Assembly (NCBI RefSeq): GCF_014836715.1
Contig: NZ_JACSQI010000007.1
Coordinates: 62,001 to 126,000 of the forward strand
DNA length: 64,000 bases
Reading direction: 5' to 3'
Source: Escherichia whittamii
GTDB lineage: Bacteria; Pseudomonadota; Gammaproteobacteria; Enterobacterales; Enterobacteriaceae
The notes under the pieces are model-generated. The model had not been told where the DNA came from, ran no database searches, and saw nothing but the letters and a program-made list of their open reading frames with translations. Below, one piece after another: positions 28,839 to 40,026 of this stretch; the first letter of the stretch is position 1, and each line of letters starts with the position of its first letter. The position numbers and the translations under genes were made by a program.

Positions 28839-28854
28839 AGACGTTTAGATGTCT
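28839..28854. promoter_or_regulatory. Tandem MET boxes (MetJ operator)
   Basis: AGACGTTT followed directly by AGATGTCT are two adjacent 8-bp copies of the MetJ consensus AGACGTCT, with one and one mismatch. They lie between ybdL and ybdH and suggest methionine repression of both. Confidence 0.8.
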
Positions 28855-28880
28855 AAATAAAACAATAAGGACAACACAAC

Positions 28881-29969
28881 ATGCCTCACAATCCTATCCG
28901 CGTCGTCGTCGGCCCGGCTAACTATTTTTCTCATCCAGGAAGTCTTAATCGCCTGCATGATTTTTTCACCGATGAACAGCTTTCTCACGCAGTGTGGGTT
29001 TATGGCGAACGCGCCATTGCTGCGGCGCAAACAAAACTGCCGCCTGCGTTTGAACTACCTGGCGCAAAGCATATTTTATTTCGTGGTCATTGCAGCGAAG
29101 GCGATGTGCAACATCTGGCGGCTGAGTCCGGTGACGATCGCAGCGTGGTGATTGGCGTTGGCGGCGGCGCACTGCTCGACACCGCGAAAGCCCTCGCCCG
29201 CCATCTCGGTTTGCCGTTTGTTGCCGTTCCAACGATCGCCGCTACCTGCGCCGCCTGGACACCACTCTCCGTCTGGTATAACGATGCCGGACAGGCGCTA
29301 CATTATGAAATTTTCGACGACGCTAATTTTATGGTGCTGGTGGAACCGGAGATTATCCTCAATGCGCCGCAACAATATCTGCTGGCGGGGATCGGTGACA
29401 CGCTGGCGAAATGGTATGAAGCGGTGGTGCTGGCCCCGCAGCCAGCAACGTTGCCGCTAACCGTGCGACTGGGGATCAATAACGCGCAGGCCATTCGCGA
29501 CGTCTTGTTAAGCAGTAGCGAACAGGCGCTTGCCGATCAGCAAAATCGCCAACTAACGCAATCATTTTGCGATGTGGTGGATGCGATTATCGCCGGAGGC
29601 GGAATGGTGGGTGGCCTGGGCGATCGTTTTACTCGCGTTGCAGCAGCCCATGCCGTGCATAACGGTCTGACCGTGCTACCGCAAACCGAGAAATTTCTCC
29701 ACGGCACCAAAGTCGCTTACGGTATTCTGGTGCAAAGTGCCTTGCTGGGTCAGGATGATGAGCTGGCGCAATTAACCGGGGCGTATCAGCGCTTTCATCT
29801 GCCGACCACGCTGGCGGAGCTGGAAGTGGATATCAATAATCAGGCGGAAATCGACAAAGTGATTGCCCACACCTTGCGTCCGGTGGAATCCATTCATTAT
29901 CTGCCGGTCACGCTGACACCTAATACCTTGCGTGCAGCGTTCGAAAAAGTGGAATCGTTTAAAGCCTGA
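28881..29969 (+). CDS. hcxA: Hydroxycarboxylate dehydrogenase HcxA
   Basis: Also called YbdH (362 aa). It belongs to the iron-containing alcohol dehydrogenase/glycerol dehydrogenase superfamily, with the NAD-binding GVGGGALLDTAKALA motif and metal-contact histidines (AAHAVHNGL, KFLHGTKVAYG). It reduces 2-oxo acids such as 2-oxoglutarate and 2-oxobutyrate. Sharing a MetJ operator with the methionine aminotransferase ybdL, it may reduce the 2-oxo acid product, an inference. It ends nine bases from ybdD on the opposite strand. Confidence 0.93.
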   Translation: MPHNPIRVVVGPANYFSHPGSLNRLHDFFTDEQLSHAVWVYGERAIAAAQTKLPPAFELPGAKHILFRGHCSEGDVQHLAAESGDDRSVVIGVGGGALLDTAKALARHLGLPFVAVPTIAATCAAWTPLSVWYNDAGQALHYEIFDDANFMVLVEPEIILNAPQQYLLAGIGDTLAKWYEAVVLAPQPATLPLTVRLGINNAQAIRDVLLSSSEQALADQQNRQLTQSFCDVVDAIIAGGGMVGGLGDRFTRVAAAHAVHNGLTVLPQTEKFLHGTKVAYGILVQSALLGQDDELAQLTGAYQRFHLPTTLAELEVDINNQAEIDKVIAHTLRPVESIHYLPVTLTPNTLRAAFEKVESFKA

Positions 29970-29978
29970 CATGCAGAT

Positions 29979-30176
29979 TTAACAGCAGCGCGCGCCGCCT
30001 TTTCCACCGTAGCGCGCGTCCTGCCGCTCACGGAAAAACTCCTCGTAGGTCATCGGTGTTTGATCAGGATGGTTAACCCGCATATGTTCGACATAGTTAT
30101 CGTAATCGGGCATGCCAATCATCAGCTTCGCCGCCTGACCTAAATATTTTCCGGCTTTTGCCAGTGAATCAAACAT
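29979..30176 (-). CDS. ybdD: YbdD, small CstA-associated protein
   Basis: A 65-residue YbdD/YjiX (DUF466) protein ending GGKGGARCC. It always follows cstA or its paralogue btsT and is probably needed for pyruvate or peptide transport, though the mechanism is unclear. Here it is 126 bases downstream of cstA, with a REP unit between them. Confidence 0.95.
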   Translation of the reverse strand: MFDSLAKAGKYLGQAAKLMIGMPDYDNYVEHMRVNHPDQTPMTYEEFFRERQDARYGGKGGARCC

Positions 30177-30208
30177 CTTTAACTCCGGTAATCAGATTGC
30201 AGAGATAG

Positions 30209-30243
30209 TGCCGGATGCGGCGCGAACGCCTTACCTGGCCTGG
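30209..30243. repeat. Single degenerate REP unit
   Basis: TGCCGGATGCGG...CGCCTTACCTGGCC is a Y-type REP with mismatches in the right arm. It lies in the cstA-ybdD gap and may shape mRNA stability. Confidence 0.8.
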
Positions 30244-30302
30244 AAATGCTGAGGATGAGGGGAACCATCGGCACTATGCCAACACTCCCCCTCACTCTGA
30301 CT

Positions 30303-32408
30303 TTAGTGCGCGCCCTTCGCCTGCGCCACGATCTCTTCAACGTTTTCCGGCATTGGCTCATACGGCGTTTCTTTCGCCGTCGGCTTCGGCTCTTTCAACG
30401 CCGCCAGTGCTGTCTTAATCGAGAACAGCGCCAGTACCACCACAACCACCATAAAGAAGATGGTCAATCCAGCATCCAGACGGTTGTTGAACACCAGCTG
30501 CGCCAGCTGTGATTCGGTGTACTGCGACGGAATATTGCCGCTGTCGATCATTGCCTGGAACTTGTTAGCAATCGCCAGGAAGCCCACTTTCGCATCCGGG
30601 CTAAACGCTTTCTGCCAGCCTGCGGTCAGGGTACAAATCAGCAGCCAGGCCGTTGGCACCAGCGCCACCCAGGCGTAACGTTGACGTTTCATCTTGAACA
30701 ACACCACGGCACAGAGCATCAGCGCCATCCCTGCCAGCATCTGGTTGGCAATACCAAACAGCGGCCACAGAGTGTTAATACCGCCCAGCGGATCGACCAC
30801 GCCCTGATGCAGGAAGTAGCCCCACGCCAGCACGCACAGCGCCGTTGCCAGCAGGTTAGCAGGCAGTGAATCGGTCCGTTTCAGGCCCGGAGAAACCACG
30901 CCAAGCAGATCCTGCAACATAAAGCGCGCAGCACGCGTACCCGCATCCACCGCCGTCAGAATAAACAGTGCTTCAAACAGAATGGCGAAGTGATACCAGA
31001 ACGCCACATCCATCATGCCGCCCAGCGCGCCGTGCAGAATGTAGGCCATCCCTACCGCCAGCGTTGGCGCACCGCCCGCACGGGAAATGATCGACTGTTC
31101 ACCGACTTCGCTGGCAATCTGGTTTAACGTATCTGGGGTAATCGCAAAGCCCCAGCTACTCACCACTTGCGCCGCAGAAGCCACGACATCCGTCGTACCT
31201 GCCGGAGCCAATACCGCCATCGGGCTGTTCATAGCAAAGTACACGCCCGGATCGATGATACAGGCAGAAACAAGCGCCATAATCGCCACGAAGGATTCCA
31301 TTAACATCCCGCCGTAGCCGATAAAGCACGCCTGCCCTTCGTTCGCCAGCATCTTCGGCGTAGTACCGGAAGAGATCAGCGCATGGAAGCCAGATACCGC
31401 ACCACAGGCGATAGTGATAAACAGGAACGGGAACAGGTTACCGGTCCATACCGGGCCAGTGCCATCGACAAATTTGGTCAACGCAGGCATGGTCAGCGTC
31501 GGACGCATGATCAAAATCCCCACCGCCAGACCGACGATGGTCCCGATTTTCAGGAAGGTAGAGAGATAGTCACGCGGAGCCAGCAGCAGCCATACGGGCA
31601 GCACCGCCGCCACAAAACCATAGCCCACCAGCATCCAGGTCAACTGTACGCCGGTAAAGTCAAAGTACGGCGCCCAGGTCGGGCTTTCTGCCACCCAGCC
31701 ACCAGAGATAATGGCGAAAATCAGGAACACCAGGCCAATCACCGAAACTTCGCCAATACGGCCCGGACGCAGATAGCGCAGGTAGATCCCCATAAACAAC
31801 GCCAGCGGAATGGTGAACGCAACGGTATACGTTCCCCACGGGCTATGGGTCAAAGCTTTCACCACGATCATCGCCAGCACCGCAAGGATGATGACCATGA
31901 TCATAAAGCAGGCCACCAGCGCAATCACCCCGGCGGTTGGCCCCATCTCTTCTTTGACCAGCTCACCCAGCGAGCGACCGTCACGGCGCGTGGAAACAAA
32001 CAGCACCATGAAATCCTGTACCGCACCGGCGAGAACCACCCCGGCGAGCAGCCAGATCATCCCCGGCAGGTAGCCCATCTGTGCAGCCAGCACCGGCCCC
32101 ACCAGCGGTCCTGCTCCAGCAATGGCTGCAAAATGGTGACCGAACAGCACTTTCTTATCCGTCGGCACATAGTCCAGCCCGTCGTTATGGCGCACCGCGG
32201 GCGTCATACGCGTCGGGTCAACCGCCAGCACATTTTTGGCGATATACAGACCATAAAAACGATAAGCGATCAGATAGATACAGACCGACGCCACCACAAT
32301 CCACAGCGCGTTGATCTGTTCCCCACGATTTAAAGCAATGTATCCCAGAGCAAATGCTCCCATTACAGAGAGCACTGTCCAGACGAGGTATTTCCCTGAT
32401 TTGTTCAT
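30303..32408 (-). CDS. cstA: CstA, carbon starvation pyruvate transporter
   Basis: A 701-residue inner-membrane protein with many helices (about 16-18). CstA is induced on carbon starvation, takes up peptides and pyruvate, and is translationally repressed by CsrA. The start MNKSGKYLVW and the C-terminal tail are as in K-12. A CRP-like site is present about 120-135 bases upstream. The gene is followed by ybdD. Confidence 0.96.
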   Translation of the reverse strand: MNKSGKYLVWTVLSVMGAFALGYIALNRGEQINALWIVVASVCIYLIAYRFYGLYIAKNVLAVDPTRMTPAVRHNDGLDYVPTDKKVLFGHHFAAIAGAGPLVGPVLAAQMGYLPGMIWLLAGVVLAGAVQDFMVLFVSTRRDGRSLGELVKEEMGPTAGVIALVACFMIMVIILAVLAMIVVKALTHSPWGTYTVAFTIPLALFMGIYLRYLRPGRIGEVSVIGLVFLIFAIISGGWVAESPTWAPYFDFTGVQLTWMLVGYGFVAAVLPVWLLLAPRDYLSTFLKIGTIVGLAVGILIMRPTLTMPALTKFVDGTGPVWTGNLFPFLFITIACGAVSGFHALISSGTTPKMLANEGQACFIGYGGMLMESFVAIMALVSACIIDPGVYFAMNSPMAVLAPAGTTDVVASAAQVVSSWGFAITPDTLNQIASEVGEQSIISRAGGAPTLAVGMAYILHGALGGMMDVAFWYHFAILFEALFILTAVDAGTRAARFMLQDLLGVVSPGLKRTDSLPANLLATALCVLAWGYFLHQGVVDPLGGINTLWPLFGIANQMLAGMALMLCAVVLFKMKRQRYAWVALVPTAWLLICTLTAGWQKAFSPDAKVGFLAIANKFQAMIDSGNIPSQYTESQLAQLVFNNRLDAGLTIFFMVVVVVLALFSIKTALAALKEPKPTAKETPYEPMPENVEEIVAQAKGAH

Positions 32409-32528
32409 AATTGTTATCCGTGTGCGTGTCCATAGAGATGTTACATTTTGTTTCTATAACATCTTTGCGGAATTTAACAACGCGATAACCAAACAAATAA
32501 GAGTTAAAACCAATAATTAACTTAACAA

Positions 32529-32544
32529 TGTTAACTCGATCACT
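32529..32544. promoter_or_regulatory. CRP-like site upstream of cstA
   Basis: TGTTA-N6-TCACT (AGTGA-N6-TAACA on the - strand) matches eight of ten CRP half-site bases. cstA is known to be induced by cAMP-CRP. Confidence 0.55.
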
Positions 32545-32588
32545 CCGTTAACCGGGTTTTCCTGCAATCTCATTTTATTTTGTCGTGT

Positions 32589-33750
<1,162 letters not shown>

Positions 33751-33751
<1 letters not shown>

Positions 33752-34608
33752 CATTTCACCTCGCGGGAGAGTAGCTTCCACCATGCGTCGATGGTCGGAT
33801 TTTTCGCCAGCATGACAAAATCGATATCGCCATGCACTTTGCGCCAGCGCGCCGCCAGTGCCATCATACGCACCGAATCCAGACCGTAGTCGATAAGGTT
33901 GTCATCATCGAACGGCTCATCGGATTCATCCAGCAACGGCAGGATCACCTCACGCAGCGCCGCTTTGCTGGCGGGAATTGGCGTCGGCAGCAGTTCCTCG
34001 GTCATCACCACCCGACCGGAACGCCCGGCCACATATTTCAGCGACATCAAATGCTCGTCACGGCTGAAATCGGCCAGCGCATCCGCCACCATAAACGGTT
34101 TTATATCACGCATAAACGCGTCGGTGGCGGTGGTCATACAGCCAATATGCGCGTATACCCCGGTGATAATCAGTTGGTTACGTCCGCTCTCTTTGAGCAT
34201 TTGCTCCAGCGGAGAACGATGAAACGCGCTGTAGCGCCACTTCACCAGCACCGTATCGTCGACATCTGGCGTCAGGCGATCCACCACCTTTTGTTGCTCT
34301 GGCGAACGGGTCAGGCCCGGTCCCCACATATCATTCAACAGCGCCCGATCTTCATCGCTTTGCTCTTTCGGCTGGGCGGTGTAATAAACCGGAATATTGT
34401 GCTGTTTGCAGTAGTCGCGCAGCGCCGCAATATTCGCGATCACCTGCTCCATCATCGGGCAGTTCTCACCCCAGAAGCTGACGAAATAGTCCTGCATATC
34501 ATGAATTAACAGCGCGGCGCGTTGCGGTTCAAATGCCCAGTCGACTTTATTTTGAGGAATATCGTGAGACTCCGGCAGTGCGTAAGCCTGTAATTTTGGA
34601 ATAGCCAT
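33751..34608 (-). CDS. entB: EntB, isochorismatase and aryl carrier protein
   Basis: A 285-residue bifunctional protein. The N-terminal isochorismatase domain converts isochorismate to 2,3-dihydro-2,3-dihydroxybenzoate. The C-terminal aryl carrier domain (about 210-285) has the phosphopantetheine Ser in YGLDSVRMM (about 245), loaded by EntD and charged by EntE. It sits 13 bases after entE. Confidence 0.97.
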
Positions 34609-34621
34609 CGTGTTCTCTCCT

Positions 34622-36232
34622 TCAGGCTGAAGCGCGTGACGCCAGCCACTGACGTAATTGTTTTTTATCGACTTTCCCGACCGCCGTCAGCGGAAGTGAA
34701 TCCACACACTCCACGCGATCCGGTAATTTAAATTCGGCGATGCCCTGCTCACGCAGGAAACGACGCACCTGCACCGCGCGCAGCGGCTCTTTCACCACCA
34801 GATAAGCGCAGCTTTTTTCGCCCATCAGCTCATCTTCCATGCTCACCAGTGCGGCATAGATCACCGCCGGATGGCGCAGCAGCAGGTTTTCGATCTCTTC
34901 GGCAGCGATCTTCTCGCCGCCACGGTTGATCTGATCTTTCTCGCGCCCCTGCACGGTGATGTAACCCTCTGGATCAATGGAGATCAGATCGCCGGAACAG
35001 TAAAAACCGTTGGCATCAAAGGCGCTCGCATTGTGCTGCGGGCTTTTGTAATAGCCGCGGAAGGTATACGGCCCGCGCGTCATCAGGCGCCCGACTTCCC
35101 CTTGCGGCAGTGGATTTCCGTCAGCATCGGCGACCCACACTTCATCGTCCGGACACATTGGATAGCCCTGGGTATGGATAATTTTCTCCGCGCTATCATC
35201 AAGACGGGTGTAGTTCACCAGCCCTTCCGCCATGCCGAACACTTGCTGCAACTGGCAACCAATCTCTGCGGGAATACGCGCCGCAAGCGTTACAGAAAGA
35301 CGTGCGCCGCCGACCTGTAACAGTTTTAGCGAGGCAAGCTGCGCCCGGTTTTCGCCTTCGGTCAGCGCCTGCAACCACAGACTTACTGCCGGCGGAACCA
35401 GCGCGGTAACGTTAACCTGATGTTTTTCAATCAATGGGAAGCAGAGCGTGGCGCTGGGATCGACCGCCAGAACGACGGTGCCGCCAGCGAGAAACACACC
35501 CAGCGATCCAGGCGAACTCATGGCGTAGTTGTGGGCCGCCGGGATCGCACACAGGTAGCGCGTCTGTTGTGTGAACTGACAAATCTCAACGCTACGGCGC
35601 ACGCTGTAATAGTAGTCATTGTGAGTTCGCGGAATCAGTTTTGGCGTGCCAGTGGTGCCGCCGGAAAGCTGGAAATACGCAACTTCATCGGCAGGTGACG
35701 GCGTGGCAGTAAAATCCTCTGCCGGATGGTTAATTGCATCCTGCAAATTATGCTCGCCGCTATCGTTCAGCAGTTGCACCACGCGAATGGAGGAATGCCC
35801 TGCAACAAACGTGTTGAGGAAATCATCCCCGCTAAACAGCGGATGTTGGCGATCGGCAATCAGTAACGCCGGTTCAATCTGGCTGGCATAGGCGTTCAGT
35901 TCGCTACGCTGATGGCTGAATAGCGCCAACACTGGCGCAACGCCCAGTTTCAGCAACGCGAAAAAGGTGATGTAAAGTTCAGCGACGTTACCCAGGTGTA
36001 CCAGCGCGGTTTCACCCGATTTAATTCCCTGGCGGCGCAGGCTACAGGCAAGATTATCCGCCGCCTGATTCAGCTCCCGATAACTTAACTGTCGCTCGCC
36101 ATCTATAACCGCGATGCTTTCACTCGCGGCGTGACGAGTCAGAATGTCGGTCAGCGGCAAATCCTGCCAGTAGCCTTTTTCCCGATAGCGACGGGCAAAC
36201 TCTTCCGGCCAGCGGGTAAATGGAATGCTCAT
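34622..36232 (-). CDS. entE: 2,3-dihydroxybenzoate-AMP ligase
   Basis: EntE (536 aa) adenylates 2,3-dihydroxybenzoate and loads it onto EntB. The adenylation motifs are [15 protein letters not shown] and [14 protein letters not shown], with the terminal catalytic Lys in [18 protein letters not shown] is chosen; an in-frame start two codons upstream has no better ribosome site. It begins nine bases after entC. Confidence 0.97.
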   Translation of the reverse strand: MSIPFTRWPEEFARRYREKGYWQDLPLTDILTRHAASESIAVIDGERQLSYRELNQAADNLACSLRRQGIKSGETALVHLGNVAELYITFFALLKLGVAPVLALFSHQRSELNAYASQIEPALLIADRQHPLFSGDDFLNTFVAGHSSIRVVQLLNDSGEHNLQDAINHPAEDFTATPSPADEVAYFQLSGGTTGTPKLIPRTHNDYYYSVRRSVEICQFTQQTRYLCAIPAAHNYAMSSPGSLGVFLAGGTVVLAVDPSATLCFPLIEKHQVNVTALVPPAVSLWLQALTEGENRAQLASLKLLQVGGARLSVTLAARIPAEIGCQLQQVFGMAEGLVNYTRLDDSAEKIIHTQGYPMCPDDEVWVADADGNPLPQGEVGRLMTRGPYTFRGYYKSPQHNASAFDANGFYCSGDLISIDPEGYITVQGREKDQINRGGEKIAAEEIENLLLRHPAVIYAALVSMEDELMGEKSCAYLVVKEPLRAVQVRRFLREQGIAEFKLPDRVECVDSLPLTAVGKVDKKQLRQWLASRASA

Positions 36233-36241
36233 CCTCACTCC

Positions 36242-37417
36242 TTAATGCAGTCCAAAAACGTTCAACATGGTAGAAAGCTTGACGCCCGTTTCACGCCACT
36301 CGCCCAACGGTGATGACGCAGGCACAATTCCCGCTCCGGCAAACAGACGTACCTGATTTTCCCGCAGCTTCGCGCAACGGATAGTCACCACCCATTCGCC
36401 GTTACCTTCGCTGTCACACCAACCAACAATGCCGCCAAACAGTTCGCGGTCGAACGGTTCCAGTTCAGCAATAACCTGAGTCGCGGCCTGATGCGGGAAA
36501 CCACTCAGTGCAGGAGTCGGATGCAGCAGGCAGGCCAGGGTCAGCGCGTTTTCTTGCGAATGAGCTTTGCCTTCAAATGGCGTCGCGAGATGCCACAGCG
36601 TCGGCGTGGTAATCAGTTGTGGAGAGGAGGGAACGTGTAACTCACTGCTGCGCTCGCGTAGCACTTCTTTCATCGCCTGGGTCACCAGTTCATGTTCATG
36701 GCGATCTTTTTCTGACGCCAGCAGACGATTACCCGCTTCCCTGTCCAGCACTTCATCTGGCTGGCGACGCGCAGAGCCAGCCAACGGAATGGAGCTAAAA
36801 CGCTCACCATCTTTGCGCAGCAGCAGTTCCGGGCTGGCCCCCAGCAGGACGCCACCATCGGCCAGTGGGACATGGAAGTTGTAACTAACCGGGTTTTGCG
36901 CAATCAAGCGTTCCAGCAGTATGCCGCTGTCAATGGCGGCGTCGGTGGTGATATCAATCAACCGAGATAACACCACTTTGTCGACCTGCGGCGTGGCGGT
37001 AAGTGCGGCGGCGCGGGCAACCATCTGTTCAAAAGTGGCTTGTTCCGGAATTGCCTGGCGTTTCACCACATTCAGCGCCTGGCTGCGGGTGAAACGGCGC
37101 GCGGAAGCTTGTTTTTCTTTACGGGAGAATGGCTGCCAGGATTCGGGAATATACAGCGACGAAGGTTGACGCGGATCGAAGGGGATCGCCCCGACCAGCA
37201 CCGGATTTTTAATGCCCTGCGATTTGGCATCGGCAAACAGTGTGGCGAGTTTTTGCTGGAAGGGACTGTCGGGCGAATCCCCGTTCACAGCCGGTTCATC
37301 GAAGCGGGCGAAACATCCTGACGTCGTAAAACTGCGGTACGGCGACATAAAGAAAAAGCGATTGGGCGCAAGTGTTGCCATGGTCTGCTGTACTTCCTCA
37401 GCCAGTGACGTATCCAT
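36242..37417 (-). CDS. entC: Isochorismate synthase EntC
   Basis: EntC (391 aa) converts chorismate to isochorismate, the first committed step to enterobactin. The chorismate-binding fold is recognised from SIPLAGSARR, ELFGGIVGWCDSEGNGEWVVTIR (within it the Mg-site Glu) and FAGAGIVPASSP. The start MDTSLAEEVQQ has GGAGGA upstream. It begins the Fur-controlled entCEBAH operon. Confidence 0.97.
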   Translation of the reverse strand: MDTSLAEEVQQTMATLAPNRFFFMSPYRSFTTSGCFARFDEPAVNGDSPDSPFQQKLATLFADAKSQGIKNPVLVGAIPFDPRQPSSLYIPESWQPFSRKEKQASARRFTRSQALNVVKRQAIPEQATFEQMVARAAALTATPQVDKVVLSRLIDITTDAAIDSGILLERLIAQNPVSYNFHVPLADGGVLLGASPELLLRKDGERFSSIPLAGSARRQPDEVLDREAGNRLLASEKDRHEHELVTQAMKEVLRERSSELHVPSSPQLITTPTLWHLATPFEGKAHSQENALTLACLLHPTPALSGFPHQAATQVIAELEPFDRELFGGIVGWCDSEGNGEWVVTIRCAKLRENQVRLFAGAGIVPASSPLGEWRETGVKLSTMLNVFGLH

Positions 37418-37445
37418 ATCATCCTCCACAAACGATAAAGGCTTT

Positions 37446-37464
37446 AATAATGATTATCATTTAT
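37446..37464. promoter_or_regulatory. Fur box at the entC promoter
   Basis: The 19-mer AATAATGATTATCATTTAT matches GATAATGATAATCATTATC at 14 of 19 positions. It lies 29 bases upstream of the entC start. Iron-Fur repression of entC is established. Confidence 0.88.
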
Positions 37465-37560
37465 ATTTTCGGTCGCTAACCTAAAAGCAAACGAGCACTA
37501 TGTCAACTCTTGCAGCAACACAATCTGCGACTCGGGGTTGCATCTGCTTGTGGTTACAAT

Positions 37561-37579
37561 GAAAATGAGAAGCATTATT
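37561..37579. promoter_or_regulatory. Fur box at the fepB promoter
   Basis: GAAAATGAGAAGCATTATT matches the Fur 19-mer at 15 of 19 positions. It lies 127-145 bases upstream of the fepB start, which fits the long known fepB leader. Confidence 0.82.
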
Positions 37580-37614
37580 GATGAATTTGGATGAGCGCAA
37601 TATGCTGTTCTGCG

Positions 37615-37638
37615 CCCCTCGAAGGTTGGGGCGAGGGG
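37615..37638 (+). promoter_or_regulatory. Hairpin in fepB leader RNA
   Basis: CCCCTCG (37615-37621) and CGAGGGG (37632-37638) form a 7-bp GC-rich stem in the leader, about 70 bases before the fepB GTG. A structured leader is a known feature of fepB; its effect is unclear. Confidence 0.6.
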
Positions 37639-37705
37639 ATAGATTATGCGCTTTGCCGAATTTGTCATTACTCTCTTAACCTTATAAATAACAGGAAGCT
37701 GATTC

Positions 37706-38662
37706 GTGAGACTCGCCCCGCTCTACCGCAACGCCCTTCTATTAACAGGACTTTTGCTTTCAGGAATATCCGCAGTGCAGGCCGCCGACTGGCCGCGTCA
37801 GGTGACTGACAGCCGCGGCAGCCATACGCTGGAAAGCCAGCCACAGCGCATCGTATCAACCAGCGTAACCCTGACCGGATCACTGCTGGCGATAGATGCT
37901 CCGGTCATCGCCAGTGGCGCAACTACGCCGAATAACCGCGTCGCGGATGACCAGGGATTCTTGCGTCAGTGGAGCGAGGTGGCGAAAAAACACAAACTGC
38001 AACGCCTCTATATAGGAGAGCCGAACGCCGAAGCGGTAGCCGCACAAATGCCGGATCTGATTTTAATTAGCGCGACTGGCGGCGATTCGGCACTGGCGCT
38101 GTACGATCAGCTTTCCACTATCGCGCCAACGTTAATCATCAATTACGACGACAAAAGCTGGCAGTCGCTGTTAACGCAGCTTGGCAAAATTACCGGGCAT
38201 GAGAAACAAGCGGCAGAGCGGATTGCGCAGTTTGATAAGCAACTGGCGGCGGCGAAAGAGCAAATCAAATTACCACCGCAGCCAGTCACTGCCATTGTTT
38301 ATACTGCTGCCGCGCACAGTGCCAATCTCTGGACGCCGGAATCAGCACAAGGGCAAATGCTGGAACAACTCGGCTTTACGCTGGCGAAGTTGCCAGCAGG
38401 GTTAAACGCCAGCCAAAGCCAGGGCAAACGCCATGACATCATTCAACTTGGTGGGGAAAATCTGGCGGCCGGATTAAATGGCGAGTCCCTATTCCTGTTC
38501 GCAGGTGATCAGAAAGACGCTGATGCTATTTATGCCAACCCGCTGCTCGCGCACCTGCCTGCAGTACAAAACAAGCAGGTTTATGCGCTGGGAACCGAGA
38601 CGTTCCGTCTGGATTACTACAGCGCCATGCAAGTGCTGGAACGACTTAAGGCGCTGTTTTAA
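37706..38662 (+). CDS. fepB: FepB, ferric enterobactin periplasmic binding protein
   Basis: A 318-residue precursor with a signal peptide of about 26 residues ending at VQA. It carries ferric enterobactin across the periplasm to FepDGC. The start is the GTG at 37706, with AGGAAG upstream. Two lobes joined by a long helix are expected for this class. It ends three bases from entS on the opposite strand. Confidence 0.97.
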   Translation: MRLAPLYRNALLLTGLLLSGISAVQAADWPRQVTDSRGSHTLESQPQRIVSTSVTLTGSLLAIDAPVIASGATTPNNRVADDQGFLRQWSEVAKKHKLQRLYIGEPNAEAVAAQMPDLILISATGGDSALALYDQLSTIAPTLIINYDDKSWQSLLTQLGKITGHEKQAAERIAQFDKQLAAAKEQIKLPPQPVTAIVYTAAAHSANLWTPESAQGQMLEQLGFTLAKLPAGLNASQSQGKRHDIIQLGGENLAAGLNGESLFLFAGDQKDADAIYANPLLAHLPAVQNKQVYALGTETFRLDYYSAMQVLERLKALF

Positions 38663-38665
38663 GTA

Positions 38666-39916
38666 TTAACTGTCAGACGCTGTCACCTGCGGCGGCGTCT
38701 GGCGAAAACGCCGTAACTCTACCAACACCAGCAGCAGCAACACGCCGATAATCAACAAACCAAAACCGCTTACACTTGCGGATGCCACCGGCGTCATCAT
38801 CGCCCCCAGACCGCCCAACAGCGCCGCGCCTATGGCATCGCCCGTCACGTTCTGCGCCGTCCACAAACCGTTAATCCGCCCTAACATGGCTTCCGGGGTT
38901 TGCGTTTGCAGCATTGTGTATTGCAGCAACGAACTGACAGCACTCAGCCAGCCGAACAGCGCCAGACAAAACACGCCTAAAATCCACATCGGCATCAGGC
39001 CAAATAGACCAATGGCAAGAAACGATCCCAACGTGGCGAGCAACATCAACAATCCTGGTCGCTCGCTATGCGCCAGTTTCCCGCTGGTTAACGCCCCAAT
39101 AGCCGCACCGAGCGGGATCGCCGCATAGAGAAAACCAATCTGTGCCGCCGACATCTGCCAGTTGATAGCCAGCGCCGGATACAGTACCCGCACCGCGCTC
39201 GCCATCGTCAACAAACCGCCCAGCAGCGCAATGCCGCCCACCAGCGGGCTGGCGAGCAGAAAACGTAACGCTGCCAGAAGCGATTTCAACGGATGCTCAC
39301 GCGGCTGCGGTGGCGGTGGCAGCGCTGGAAGGCTTAACAACGGCAGCAGGGTAATAAACGTTCCTGCTGCCGCCAGCCCGTAGTTCCAGGCCACGCCCCC
39401 GGTCGCCAGCAGTAAGCCGCCAATCATGGGCGAAATCACCGATCCCAGGCGCACGGTCAACATAGTGATCGCCCCTGCCTGCATTAAGTTTTCACGCCCT
39501 ACCAGGGCCGGAGTCGCCGCCAGCAGCGTCGTAACGCCAAGCGACGCGAAAAAACCATCCCATAAACCAAGCAAATAGATTGCCAGCAATGACGGCTCTG
39601 GCAATAGCGCATTCAGACACAGGCCAATAAAACCAATGCCACAGGTACCGCGCGCCAGCAAAATCACTTTTTTGCGCTCATAACGATCCGCCAGCACGCC
39701 GCCAACCATCAGGCCAACAAACATAGCGCCGCCGGTCAGCGTCACCGAAAGTCCCACCTGCCAGGTCGAATGCGTCATCATCTGGATTTGTACCGGCACC
39801 GCGACGCCGAGCAACCCCAGAGAAACAATAGAGATAAAACGAGCGAGGAATACTGCGCGAAACGCCGGGTGCGTTTTCAACAGGCTGAGGTTAAGCAGCC
39901 AGGATTGTTTATTCAT
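38666..39916 (-). CDS. entS: EntS, enterobactin exporter
   Basis: A 416-residue major facilitator superfamily protein with 12 helices that exports enterobactin across the inner membrane. The loop motif [12 protein letters not shown] is intact. It diverges from fepD over a Fur box. Confidence 0.96.
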   Translation of the reverse strand: MNKQSWLLNLSLLKTHPAFRAVFLARFISIVSLGLLGVAVPVQIQMMTHSTWQVGLSVTLTGGAMFVGLMVGGVLADRYERKKVILLARGTCGIGFIGLCLNALLPEPSLLAIYLLGLWDGFFASLGVTTLLAATPALVGRENLMQAGAITMLTVRLGSVISPMIGGLLLATGGVAWNYGLAAAGTFITLLPLLSLPALPPPPQPREHPLKSLLAALRFLLASPLVGGIALLGGLLTMASAVRVLYPALAINWQMSAAQIGFLYAAIPLGAAIGALTSGKLAHSERPGLLMLLATLGSFLAIGLFGLMPMWILGVFCLALFGWLSAVSSLLQYTMLQTQTPEAMLGRINGLWTAQNVTGDAIGAALLGGLGAMMTPVASASVSGFGLLIIGVLLLLVLVELRRFRQTPPQVTASDS

Positions 39917-39989
39917 TACAATGCCTTGCCATCAAATATTTTAAATACCTATTCTTAGGCTGCACATGCTAACATATCCAAATAAGATC

Positions 39990-40008
39990 GATAACGATAA
40001 TTAATTTC
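39990..40008. promoter_or_regulatory. Fur box between entS and fepD
   Basis: GATAACGATAATTAATTTC matches the Fur 19-mer at 15 of 19 positions. It is placed to control both divergent genes. Confidence 0.82.
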
Positions 40009-40026
40009 ATTATCATGGAAGTTCGT

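Noticed and set aside
31383-32333. A 316-codon open frame antisense to cstA, very rich in His, Arg and Gln
   Set aside because: The composition is a reverse image of a hydrophobic membrane protein gene, and it lacks a ribosome site.
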